A stretch of 64,000 bases of DNA from Achromobacter pulmonis (GTDB lineage Bacteria > Pseudomonadota > Gammaproteobacteria > Burkholderiales > Burkholderiaceae_B), in contig NZ_CADIJV010000024.1 of NCBI RefSeq assembly GCF_902859765.1, positions 26,242 through 90,241 on the forward strand, in the 5' to 3' direction. Of the stretch, positions 54,944-63,158 are shown piece by piece (the first letter of the stretch is position 1; every line of letters begins with the position of its first letter). Both the position numbers and the translations under genes were made by a program. The notes beneath the pieces are model-generated. The model did no database searches. It saw only the letters and a list, made by a program, of their open reading frames with translations, and had not been told where the DNA came from.

Positions 54944-56623
54944 TTAACGCAGCAGCGACAGCACGGTTTGCGGCACTTGGTTGGCTTGCGCCAGAACCGA
55001 GGTGCCAGCCTGTTGCAGGATCTGGGCCTTCGACATGTTCGACACTTCCGTGGCGTAGTCGGCGTCCTGGATACGCGAACGGGCGTTGGACAGGTTGTTG
55101 ACCACGTTGTTCAGGTTGGCGATGGTCGATTCCAGACGGTTCTGCACGGCACCCAGTTCACCGGTCAGCTTGTCCAGCTTGGTGAAGGCGGCGTCCAGCG
55201 TCTTCAGCGGATCGGTCGTCAGCGTACCCTTGCTGGTGGTGTCCGTGGTCAGCTTGCCCGAGGCGCTGACGTAGGCGGTGGCGCCCACTTGGGGAGCGTA
55301 GTCGCCCGTGCCCGTGCCGCTCTTGACCGTGGCCTTGCCCGTGTTGGGGTCAACCGTGTACACGGTGTCGAAGGTCTTGGTGGTCGTGAACGAGCCCTTG
55401 TCGTCGACGTACGTGTCGGTCGAGGTGCCGTTGACCAGCGTAACCGTGGCGCTGGTGATGCCCTGGCCCAGTTGGATCGACGAGTTGGCGGCGGCCTTGA
55501 CGTTGGCCAGCAGCGCATCGGAGGCGATGGTGTTGGTGAACGTCAGTTGGTTGGCGGTGCCCGTGTTGGAGTACGTCTTGCCACCGATGGCGACCGACGA
55601 CGAACCGGCGGCGCCGGTGTTGTTCGAAGCAGCCGTCATCACGGAGTCGAGCGTGGCAGCGGTGGCGCTGGCGCTGTTGGTGGTCAGGTTGCCGGCGGCA
55701 TCCAGGTAGGCGGCTTGACCGCCGACGGTGACCTTGCCCGTGGCGTCGACTTCGAACGAGGTCGAAGCGGAGCCGTTGCTGTGGGTGTAGGTGGCGGTCG
55801 TGGTGCCGGTGGCCGGACGCAGCGAGTTGGCCAGGGCGGTCACGGCAGCGGCGTTCGACGCCGACTTGTCGGTGAACGTGAAGTTCTTGTTGCTGGCGTC
55901 GTAGGTGTAGACGGTGGCGCCGGCGCCGGTGCCCACGGTGACCTTGTTGCCGCCTTCGAGCTTGCCGAACACTTGGTCAGCGGTGGCGCTGGCGTGGTTC
56001 GTGGTCACGGTCCAGTCGTTGCCAACAGAGGTGCCGCCGGCAGCTTGCAGGTCGGACACGGTGGCCGTGCGGTTCTGGGTCACGCCCGAGCCGTTGACGT
56101 TGAAGCCGTCCAGACCCAGGGTCTTGACGCTGATTTCGGTCAGGTTCAGGGTGATGGTTTCGCCGTCGTTGGCGCCGACTTGCAGCGTCAGGGGCTTGGC
56201 GTTGGAGGACAGGACCTTCACGCCGTTGAAGTCGGTTTGTTGCGAGATGCGGTCGATGTCCGACAGACGTTGGTTGATTTCGTCTTGCATCGAGTTCAGC
56301 TGCTCTTGCGAGTAGCTGCCGTTACCGGCTTGCACCGACAGTTCGCGAACGCGCTGCAGGTGGGTGTTGATTTCGGAGGCGGCGCCTTCCGTCGTCTGGG
56401 CCAGCGAGATGCCGTCGTTGGCGTTACGGGCGGCTTGGGTCAGGCCCTTGACGTTCGCGGTGAAGCGGTTGGCAATGGCCATACCGGCGGCGTCATCCTT
56501 GGCGCTGTTGATGCGCAGGCCGGACGACAGACGCTCGATGGCGGTACCCAGGGCGGATTGCGACTTGTTCAGGTTGTTCTGAGCAACCAGCGACAAGTAG
56601 TTGGTGTTGATAACTGCAGCCAT
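54944..56623 (-). CDS. fliC: Flagellin
   Basis: 559 residues from ATG 56623, with GGGAG seven bases upstream. The conserved N-terminus (MAAVINTNYLSLVAQNNLNK, then SSGLRINSAKDDAAGMAIANRF) and C-terminus (RIQDADYATEVSNMSKAQILQQAGTSVLAQANQVPQTVLSLLR) form the D0/D1 core of the flagellar filament and the type III export signal. The central about 330 residues are very rich in Thr, Ser, Ala and Gly with scattered Lys, ideal as an O-glycosylation and Lys-methylation surface. The gene has a sigma-28 promoter and its own terminator, and sits between two PKMT-like genes. Confidence 0.97.
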   Translation of the reverse strand: MAAVINTNYLSLVAQNNLNKSQSALGTAIERLSSGLRINSAKDDAAGMAIANRFTANVKGLTQAARNANDGISLAQTTEGAASEINTHLQRVRELSVQAGNGSYSQEQLNSMQDEINQRLSDIDRISQQTDFNGVKVLSSNAKPLTLQVGANDGETITLNLTEISVKTLGLDGFNVNGSGVTQNRTATVSDLQAAGGTSVGNDWTVTTNHASATADQVFGKLEGGNKVTVGTGAGATVYTYDASNKNFTFTDKSASNAAAVTALANSLRPATGTTTATYTHSNGSASTSFEVDATGKVTVGGQAAYLDAAGNLTTNSASATAATLDSVMTAASNNTGAAGSSSVAIGGKTYSNTGTANQLTFTNTIASDALLANVKAAANSSIQLGQGITSATVTLVNGTSTDTYVDDKGSFTTTKTFDTVYTVDPNTGKATVKSGTGTGDYAPQVGATAYVSASGKLTTDTTSKGTLTTDPLKTLDAAFTKLDKLTGELGAVQNRLESTIANLNNVVNNLSNARSRIQDADYATEVSNMSKAQILQQAGTSVLAQANQVPQTVLSLLR

Positions 56624-56733
56624 GTTTAGGCTCCCAAGAGAGAAAGGCTTCTTCAAACCGGGCAGCTGGGCCGCCCATCGTTGTAACGGGAAGAATTCGA
56701 TTTCTTGCGTCTTCGAATTTCTCCGTTGCAAGG

Positions 56734-56760
56734 ATTACGGCAGTCGCAATTCAATCTTTA
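56734..56760 (-). promoter_or_regulatory. Sigma-28 (FliA) promoter of fliC
   Basis: On the minus strand TAAAGATT (56760-56753), an 11-base spacer, then GCCGTAAT (56741-56734), against the consensus TAAAGTTT-N11-GCCGATAA. Transcription would start near 56727, leaving a 5' leader of about 105 bases that contains an AATTCGA/TCGAATT inverted repeat (56694-56719). The remaining gap to 56845 holds no gene. Confidence 0.9.
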
Positions 56761-56845
56761 GGGCTTTTTTTTGGCATTCGCAAAATGTTGTTTGACGCAG
56801 ATTCAGACCAATCCGGGGCCGCGGCGCAACCGCCGCGGAGGTCGC

Positions 56846-58450
56846 TCAATGCAGTAACAGGCCCGCGTGGCGCAGGCCGGCGAGCAGGCTGGTGACGATA
56901 TCCTGGGCTACCGGGTCGAGGTTGCGCGCACCTTTATAGGACTTGCCGTCAGGATGCGGGAAGCGCCCGGCCGTGAGGGCATCGCGGGCCAGCGTGCGCA
57001 GATCGCTGATGCTGCGCTGGCCATCGATCTGGCTCAGGAGGTAGCCGTGCAGCGGGGCGGTCGGTGGCGTGACGGGGTGATGCCAAGCGTTGTGCATGCC
57101 GACCTGGCACCCTATTTTTGTTACTTGTTGTAGCAACTGGACGGCGCCCGGCAGCAATTGCGGCCGCGACTGCGGCGTGTCATAAGGCGCGGGCTCGCGC
57201 CGGTAGTGAAGGGCGCCCGCCTGTAGCAGCGTGACCAGATTTCCGATCAGCGCGTCGGAGAGGGCGCCGGCCTCTTGGTCGCCCGCCACGTGGCGCACGC
57301 TGTCGCACAGCGCATCGAAGCTGTGCGATTGCGGCCAGGTCCGCGCCAACCCCTCCATCAGGGCGGCCATCGCCGGGTCCTGGGTGGTGATGCTGGTATT
57401 GGCCGCGGTGCGGAACTGGCGCTGGCCCGCGGGCGCGCCCGCCGGCGCCGGAAGAGGCGTCAGGTCGGCGGCAAAGTGCATGGTGGTGAAGGCATCGCCC
57501 TGCGGCTGCTCCAGGATCTCGCCGGCCCGTTCGGCATGCACCAGCAGGCTCTTGCGGAACTGGCGGCCCACCGCGAAGTCGAGGTATTGCTCGCGCATTT
57601 CCCGGTTGGCGTTGACCGACAAGCCGTTCAGGCCCAGCGCCACGGTGCCGCCGTAAGTCGAGGGAAACGTCTGCTGGGGTTCGGCGTCCGTGACATAGGC
57701 CAGCCCGGCTTGCTGCGCGGCGGCGGCAAATTCCAGGAAATAGCAGGGCGTGTTGATGGCTTCCAGGTACTCGTGCAGCAGGTAGTGGTCGGTCTGGCCG
57801 CGCAGTTTCTGCGCCGCTGGCTGCAGTGCCGTGCGTAGCGGATTGTTATGCCACAGGCCGCTCTCGATCAGCGTCAGCATGTCCTTGGCGCGGGCGATTT
57901 TCTCCTGCGGCGTCTGGGCGCCGAAGCTGTTGAGTATCATCGCGTCGCGGATCACATCCGCCGCCTTCCAGCCCGGGTAGGTGTTGTAGCTGACGTAGGC
58001 GATGCCTTGCGGCGCCAGGTTCTCGCGGCAGACGCGCAGGATGGCGTCGCGCACGTCCGGCGGCACCCAGCTGAACACGCCGTGGCAAATGATGTAGTCG
58101 AACGTGCCGAACGCGGCGGTGATATCCGTCAGACTCATGGCGCGCAGATCCAGATTGCGCGCGCCGACCGCTTCGGCAACCTGCCGGCCGGCGTTGATCT
58201 GCTCGGGCGACAGGTCGATACCCACGACCTGGGCTCCCGGGTGGGCCAGCGCGAACGGCAACAGATTGCCTCCCGCCGCGCAGCCCAGTTCCAATACCCG
58301 CGCCTGCTCCAGCGCGGGCGCCTCGAGCCGGTAAAGGTGCGCGACCGCGCGCAGATGGCCGGGCGAGGTGTAGGAAAACGGCAGGGAGATATACGGGGTT
58401 TCGTCGTAGGCGTCGGAAATGGCCTGCGTCAGGAGGTCGGGTGCGCTCAT
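56846..58450 (-). CDS. PKMT-like (protein-lysine methyltransferase type) SAM methyltransferase with regulatory domain
   Basis: 534 residues. The N-terminal signature YDETPYISLPFSYTSPGHLRAVAHLY, motif I VLELGCAAGGNLLPFALAHP (residues about 52-71), CHGVFSWVP and YVSYNTYPGWK are hallmarks of the rickettsial PKMT1/PKMT2 family, which methylates lysines of outer-membrane protein B. After it come the methyltransferase regulatory domain (about 215-300) and a winged-helix C-terminal half. It lies just upstream of fliC in the same direction and downstream of fliA. Methylation of flagellin lysines is the obvious hypothesis. It is not related to classical FliB. Family is sure; substrate is inference. 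Confidence 0.82.
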   Translation of the reverse strand: MSAPDLLTQAISDAYDETPYISLPFSYTSPGHLRAVAHLYRLEAPALEQARVLELGCAAGGNLLPFALAHPGAQVVGIDLSPEQINAGRQVAEAVGARNLDLRAMSLTDITAAFGTFDYIICHGVFSWVPPDVRDAILRVCRENLAPQGIAYVSYNTYPGWKAADVIRDAMILNSFGAQTPQEKIARAKDMLTLIESGLWHNNPLRTALQPAAQKLRGQTDHYLLHEYLEAINTPCYFLEFAAAAQQAGLAYVTDAEPQQTFPSTYGGTVALGLNGLSVNANREMREQYLDFAVGRQFRKSLLVHAERAGEILEQPQGDAFTTMHFAADLTPLPAPAGAPAGQRQFRTAANTSITTQDPAMAALMEGLARTWPQSHSFDALCDSVRHVAGDQEAGALSDALIGNLVTLLQAGALHYRREPAPYDTPQSRPQLLPGAVQLLQQVTKIGCQVGMHNAWHHPVTPPTAPLHGYLLSQIDGQRSISDLRTLARDALTAGRFPHPDGKSYKGARNLDPVAQDIVTSLLAGLRHAGLLLH

Positions 58451-58610
58451 GGCGAAATTCCAGGGGTCGCGGTGCGTATCTGGCGACGGATCGCCCTGCG
58501 CACCTCATTGGGTCAGCTTGCTAGGCTAACAAGGATGGGCGGGGCGCAATGGCGCGAATAGCGTTGGATTTCCCTGGAATTCCCGCCCGACGGCATGGCG
58601 GGTCGGGCGC

Positions 58611-58630
58611 GGGCCGCAAGGCTGCGGCCC
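58611..58630 (-). terminator. Hairpin after fliA
   Basis: Stem GGGCCGCA / TGCGGCCC (8 bp, 4-base loop) starting 7 bases past the fliA stop on the minus strand. There is no T-run, so it may act as a stabilising stem. The gap to 58451 also contains CCCGCC/GGCGGG symmetry but no gene. Confidence 0.5.
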
Positions 58631-58636
58631 TGTGCT

Positions 58637-59392
58637 TCAGATGATCTGCGCGATCTGCCCGTCCTGGGGCAGGTGCTGCCAGGCCTGTTCGCGCAGCTTG
58701 GCGCGGATGCGGGCGGTGGCCTGTGAACGCAGCTGGCAGACACGGGCCTCGGTCACGTTCATGATCGCGCCGATTTCCTTGAGGTTCAGGCCCTGCTCGT
58801 AGCACAGCGACAGCAGCAGCTTTTCGCGGTCGGGCAGGGTGTCGATGGCGTGGATCAGGGCCTGACGGAAGTCACCGGCCAGCAGCGAGTCCAGCGGATT
58901 GCCGCCGGCGGCGCCGTGGTTCAGCGTGGCGGCCCAGTCGGACTGGCCCGAGGCGGTGTCCGGCTCGGTGGCGAAATCTTCGTAATGAACGATCTGCACG
59001 CCTTGGGCGTCATGCAGAAGCGTCTGATATTCGCTCAGCGGCATTTCCATCTGCTGCGCGATCTCGGCTTCGCTGGGGGCGCGCATCAGGCGCTGCTCCA
59101 ACTGCTGGATGGCCTGTTCGATCTTGCGGGCCTTGGCGCGCACGCTGCGCGGCAGCCAGTCCTGGCCGCGCAGCTCGTCGAGCATGGCGCCGCGGATGCG
59201 GGTGGTGGCGTAGGTCTCGAACTGCGCGTCGGCGGTTTCCTGGTAACGCCGCACGGCGTCCAGCAGTCCGATCATGCCGGCCTGGATCAGGTCGTCGAGC
59301 TCGACGCTGGCCGGCAGCCGGGCGAGCAATTGCAGGGCCAGCTTCCGCACTAGCGGGGCATATTCGACCAAGCTGTCATCTGCGTGGGGCAT
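58637..59392 (-). CDS. fliA: Flagellar sigma factor FliA (sigma-28)
   Basis: 251 residues from ATG 59392; an in-frame TTG at 59443 would add 17 residues. Region 2 is clear (YAPLVRKLALQLLARLPASVELDDLIQAGMIGLLDAVRRY; FETYATTRIRGAMLDELRGQDWLPRSVR), followed by region 3 and region 4 (LPDREKLLLSLCYEQGLNLKEIGAIMNVTEARVCQLRSQA). It directs transcription of late flagellar genes such as fliC, whose promoter here fits it. It is transcribed away from flhDC, its expected activator. Confidence 0.96.
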   Translation of the reverse strand: MPHADDSLVEYAPLVRKLALQLLARLPASVELDDLIQAGMIGLLDAVRRYQETADAQFETYATTRIRGAMLDELRGQDWLPRSVRAKARKIEQAIQQLEQRLMRAPSEAEIAQQMEMPLSEYQTLLHDAQGVQIVHYEDFATEPDTASGQSDWAATLNHGAAGGNPLDSLLAGDFRQALIHAIDTLPDREKLLLSLCYEQGLNLKEIGAIMNVTEARVCQLRSQATARIRAKLREQAWQHLPQDGQIAQII

Positions 59393-59820
59393 TGCGGAAA
59401 TGTCGGGCGGTGTCCATCGTGACGCATTGTCGGTTGTTGTCAATTTACGACATTGTCGACAAACGCGCGGCTACGCTAAGGCTAGCAAGATTTTGTGATC
59501 GGCAAGGCGCCATTGTCGGCAAAAGACGGCATTTCATTCGCTAAAGCACGCAATGTTTTGAATGCTTATTTGCCAAATTGACGTACATTTGTCAGGAATT
59601 TATATGTCAAGGTGTGTCTATAGCATCACGTTGCGCAATATCAACAAAGATTTGTCATATAAGTCATAGAAAATGACATGACCTGTGGTAAATTTTACTT
59701 AAATTGCGAACAAATGATACATTTCGCATTAAAACAGGATGCAGCGGGCGGGCGCAACAATGTTGCGCATGTCATTGGTTATCAAGCCCCTTCGGTGGGA
59801 TAGGGAATAGGGAGTCGGGC
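59393..59820. promoter_or_regulatory. Regulatory region between fliA and flhD
   Basis: 428 bases, far more AT-rich than the surroundings, without a gene. Near fliA are three copies of CATTGTCG (59425, 59451, 59511), two extending to CATTGTCGRCAAA. A sigma-70-like promoter for flhD may be TTGACG (59578-59583), 17 bases, TATATG (59601-59606). Inverted repeats lie at 59705-59728 (TGCGAA/TTCGCA) and 59752-59768 (GCGCAACA-A-TGTTGCGC). This layout fits a master operon that integrates several regulators. Confidence 0.6.
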
Positions 59821-60144
59821 GTGCAACAAGTCGAAAATTCTTTGCTGGCAGATATCCGCGAAGTGAATCTGTCTTATCTACTTCTCGCCCAGCGCATGCT
59901 GCGCGATGACTATGCCGCATCGATGTTCCGCCTGGGATTCAGCAACGAAGTTGCCGACATCCTGATGCGGCTTTCCCCGGCCCAGCTGGTCAAGCTGGCC
60001 AGTTCCAGCTCGCTCCTGTGCCGTTTCCGTTTCGATGACTACAGCCTGCTGTCGGCGCTGACGCACGACGTGCTCGGTGGTGCGCTGCAGCAAGCGCATG
60101 CGACGATCCTGCTGGCCAAGCAACCTGTCGAAGAACTGGCCTGA
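59821..60144 (+). CDS. flhD: Flagellar master regulator subunit FlhD
   Basis: 107 residues from GTG 59821, preceded by GGAG at 59811-59814; the protein begins [47 protein letters not shown], the usual FlhD start. FlhD forms FlhD4C2 with FlhC and activates class II flagellar promoters. The open frame extends upstream to 59704 but without family similarity. flhC follows after 32 bases. Confidence 0.95.
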   Translation: MQQVENSLLADIREVNLSYLLLAQRMLRDDYAASMFRLGFSNEVADILMRLSPAQLVKLASSSSLLCRFRFDDYSLLSALTHDVLGGALQQAHATILLAKQPVEELA

Positions 60145-60176
60145 CGGCCGGTCGACGCCCACTTCGGACACGTGTA

Positions 60177-60758
60177 ATGGCCACCAAGAGTGTTTCGCAG
60201 GAAGCGGATGACATCCTGCTCGCCAGCTCCATGATTACCCTGGGGGCGCGGTTGCAGGTGCTGGAGGCTGAAACCAGCCTCAGCCACGACCGCCTGGCAC
60301 GTCTGTACCGCGAGATCCGCGGCTGCTCGCCACCGAAGGGCATGCTGCCTTTTTCGGTCGACTGGTTCATGACCTGGTTGCCGAACATCCACTCCTCGCT
60401 TTTCTACAACGTGTATTCGTTCCTGAATGCGCGTACCAGCAGCAAGGGCATCCGCGCCATCATCGACGCCTACCGGCTCTATCTCGAGAACGCCGGCGTC
60501 GACAACGCCGAGTCCGCCGAACCCGTCCTGAGCTTCACCCGCGCCTGGATGCTGGTGCGGTTCTTCGACAGCGGCATGCTGCAGCTCTCCGCCTGCCGCC
60601 AGTGCGGCGGGCATTTCATTGCCCATGCGCATGACCCGCAGTCGGATTTCGTGTGCGCGATCTGCCGTCCGCCCCCCCGCGCCGGCAAGACCCGCGCCGC
60701 CGCCAAGGCGCGGGCGGGCACCCGTTCCGCGCCAGCCGTAGACGCCGCCCGTTCCTGA
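60177..60758 (+). CDS. flhC: Flagellar master regulator subunit FlhC
   Basis: 193 residues. The DNA-contacting partner of FlhD. Family sequence LLASSMITLGARLQVLEAETSLSHDRLARLYREIRGCSPPKGMLPFSVDWFMTW is clear, and the zinc site is complete with Cys 140, 143, 160 and 163 (CRQC...CAIC). The C-terminal tail after the zinc site is Ala/Arg-rich. motA begins 117 bases later; no convincing promoter is visible in that gap, so flhDC-mot-che may be one long transcript. Confidence 0.96.
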   Translation: MATKSVSQEADDILLASSMITLGARLQVLEAETSLSHDRLARLYREIRGCSPPKGMLPFSVDWFMTWLPNIHSSLFYNVYSFLNARTSSKGIRAIIDAYRLYLENAGVDNAESAEPVLSFTRAWMLVRFFDSGMLQLSACRQCGGHFIAHAHDPQSDFVCAICRPPPRAGKTRAAAKARAGTRSAPAVDAARS

Positions 60759-60875
60759 GCGGTGCGTCCAAATACATCAAAAGCCCTGGAAAACTCCCCG
60801 TAACCCGCCTTTTTGGGACGGGGGGAACAGGGGATCATTGACGCCGGTTTTAGACTTCGTTGGCAGGGGCCTGAT

Positions 60876-61745
60876 GTGTTGATTGTTATCGGTTTTCTCG
60901 TGGTGATCGTGTCGGTCGTCGGCAGCTTCGTAGCGCTCGGCGGTCATCTCGGCGCGCTTTACCAGCCGTTCGAGCTGACGCTGATCTTCGGCGCGGCCTT
61001 CGGCGCGTTCCTGGCCGGCAACAGCAAGAAGTCGCTGATGCTGGTCAAGAAGGCACTGCCTGACACGCTGAAAAGCTCGCGCTACGGCAAGGACGTCTAC
61101 ATGGAGCTCATGGCGCTCCTGTACGTGCTGCTGAACAAGGCGCGCCGCGAGGGCCTGATGGCCATCGAATCGCACATCGAGGATCCGGCCTCCAGCCCGA
61201 TCTTCAGCGAGTACCCGCGCATCGCCAAAGACGACAAGCTCATGGAGTTCATCACGGACTACCTGCGCATCATGATCAGCGGCAACATGAGCTCGTTCGA
61301 GATCGAAACGCTGATGGACGAGGAAATCGAAACCTACCGCCACGAGCGCGAAGTGCCCGCCAGCATGATCCGGCAGATGGCCGACGGCCTGCCGGCGTTC
61401 GGTATCGTGGCCGCGGTGCTGGGCGTGATCAAGGCGCTGGCCGCCGTCGACCAGCCTCCCGCCATCCTCGGCGACCTGATCTCCAAGGCCATGGTCGGCA
61501 CCTTCCTGGGCATTTTGCTGGCCTACGGCTTCGTCGGTCCGCTGGCCTCGCGCATCGAGCGGCGCACGGACGAGGCGATGAAGGTGCTGGAATGTATCAA
61601 GACCACGCTGCTGGCCAGCATGAACGGCTACCCGCCGCAATTGGCGGTGGAATTCGGTCGCAAGGTGCTGTATTCGTCGGTGCGTCCGACCTTCGGTGAG
61701 CTGGAAGAGCACGTCCGGCAGACCAAGTCCACCGCCAAGGCCTGA
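60876..61745 (+). CDS. motA: Flagellar motor stator protein MotA
   Basis: 289 residues from GTG 60876, with AGGGG six bases upstream; this gives MLIVIGFLVVIVSVVGSFVALGGHLGALYQP, the normal MotA start, whereas the upstream ATG would add an unrelated tail. Four membrane helices; the cytoplasmic loop has YRHEREVPASMIRQMADGLPAFGIVAAVLGVIKAL, which holds the charged residues that touch FliG and the conserved Pro. It forms the proton channel with MotB, whose gene follows after 11 bases. Confidence 0.96.
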   Translation: MLIVIGFLVVIVSVVGSFVALGGHLGALYQPFELTLIFGAAFGAFLAGNSKKSLMLVKKALPDTLKSSRYGKDVYMELMALLYVLLNKARREGLMAIESHIEDPASSPIFSEYPRIAKDDKLMEFITDYLRIMISGNMSSFEIETLMDEEIETYRHEREVPASMIRQMADGLPAFGIVAAVLGVIKALAAVDQPPAILGDLISKAMVGTFLGILLAYGFVGPLASRIERRTDEAMKVLECIKTTLLASMNGYPPQLAVEFGRKVLYSSVRPTFGELEEHVRQTKSTAKA

Positions 61746-61756
61746 CGGAGCGGGCC

Positions 61757-62746
61757 ATGAGCACCGTAAACAACCACCGCGTGGTGATCCGCCGCAAGAA
61801 GGTCCATGGCGGCGGACACCACGGCGGCAGCTGGAAAATCGCCTACGCCGACTTCATCACGGCCATGATGGCGTTCTTCCTGGTGATGTGGCTGATCAGC
61901 ATCGTGCCACGCGAGGAACTGAAAGGTATCGCCGAGTACTTCCGCATGCCCCTGCGCGTGGCCCTGACCGGCGGCCCCAGCAGCTCGGCCGAGACCAGCG
62001 CGGTTCCCGGCGGCGGCCGCGATCCCCTGCGCAGCGACGGCGACGAGCGTCGCGGCCAGGGCAACCGGGTCGAGGCCCAGCCGATGGGCGACGCCGAGCG
62101 CCGCGACCAGCATCGCCTCGAAAACCTCAAGCGGCGGCTGGAAAACGTCATCGAGAACAGTCCGGTGCTCAAGAGCTTCCGGCCCCAGCTGTTGCTCGAC
62201 ATGACCACCGAAGGCCTGCGCATCCAGATCATCGACAACCAGAACCGCCCCATGTTCGCCACCGGGCGCGCCGAAGTGCAGCCCTATATGCGCGACATCC
62301 TGCGGGAATTGGGGCCGGTTCTGAACGAACTGCCTAACAAGGTCAGCATCTCCGGGCATACCGATGCGTCGCAGTATGCCCGCGGCGAACGCGCCTACAG
62401 CAATTGGGAACTCTCGGCCGACCGGGCCAACGCATCGCGCCAGGAATTGGTGGCCGGTGGCATGAACGAAAGCAAGGTCATGCGCATCCAGGGCCTGTCC
62501 TCGAGCATGAGTCTGGTTAAAGATGATCCGTATGCGGCCGTTAATAGGCGTATCAGCCTAGTGGTGCTCAACCAGAGCACCCAGCGGCGCATCGAAAGCG
62601 AGAACGCCGCGGCAGCGGACGTCAGCGCCAAGGATGCCCGCGAGGTTGGGACGGCCGTGGAGGCGGCGAATGCCGCAGCCAAGGCCACGACGGCAACTAA
62701 GCATGGCGACGCGGCGGCAACGCCGCCCGCTGAAGGGGCTCGATAG
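61757..62746 (+). CDS. motB: Flagellar motor stator protein MotB
   Basis: 329 residues. A short basic N-terminus, then a single membrane helix with the proton-binding Asp 32 in YADFITAMMAFFLVMWLIS, a variable linker, and an OmpA-type peptidoglycan-binding domain (GLRIQIIDNQNRPMFATGRAEVQPYM; ISGHTDASQY; NWELSADRANASRQELVAGG; NRRISLVVLN). It anchors the stator to the cell wall. The Ala-rich tail after residue 285 is poorly conserved in the family. Two bases separate it from the cheY-like gene. Confidence 0.96.
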   Translation: MSTVNNHRVVIRRKKVHGGGHHGGSWKIAYADFITAMMAFFLVMWLISIVPREELKGIAEYFRMPLRVALTGGPSSSAETSAVPGGGRDPLRSDGDERRGQGNRVEAQPMGDAERRDQHRLENLKRRLENVIENSPVLKSFRPQLLLDMTTEGLRIQIIDNQNRPMFATGRAEVQPYMRDILRELGPVLNELPNKVSISGHTDASQYARGERAYSNWELSADRANASRQELVAGGMNESKVMRIQGLSSSMSLVKDDPYAAVNRRISLVVLNQSTQRRIESENAAAADVSAKDAREVGTAVEAANAAAKATTATKHGDAAATPPAEGAR

Positions 62747-62748
62747 CA

Positions 62749-63129
62749 ATGGCGGCAACGATTCTGGTGGCGGACGATTCGGCGACGATGAGAATGATCG
62801 TCCAGGCGACGCTGACGGGCGCGGGATGGAAGGTTTTGACGGCCGGCAACGGCCAGGAAGCGCTGGAGGTGGCCAGGAGCCATCCGGTGGACCTGGTGGT
62901 GAGCGACTGGAACATGCCCGTGATGGGCGGGCTGCAACTGATCCAGGGCTTGCGCGAACAGGAACAGTACCTGGATGTGCCGGTACTGGTGCTGACCACC
63001 GAGGATGACGTGGACAGCAAAATGGCCGCCCGGGACCTCGGTGTATGCGGCTGGCTCTCGAAGCCGGTCGATCCCGATGTGCTGGTGGAATTGGCGTCCG
63101 AGCTGCTCGATGAGCAGTCCGGCGCGTAG
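62749..63129 (+). CDS. CheY-like single-domain chemotaxis response regulator
   Basis: 126 residues consisting only of a receiver domain: acidic pair Asp9-Asp10 in VADDSATMRMIV, phospho-acceptor Asp 53 in VVSDWNMPVMGG, switch Thr in VLVLTTEDD and the Lys of LSKPVD. Placed between motB and cheA, so a chemotaxis role is likely: either the CheY that binds the flagellar switch or an auxiliary phosphate sink. Which of these cannot be decided without the rest of the che operon. Confidence 0.88.
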   Translation: MAATILVADDSATMRMIVQATLTGAGWKVLTAGNGQEALEVARSHPVDLVVSDWNMPVMGGLQLIQGLREQEQYLDVPVLVLTTEDDVDSKMAARDLGVCGWLSKPVDPDVLVELASELLDEQSGA

Positions 63130-63158
63130 GCAAGTTCATTTATGAAGGCGTACGGGTC

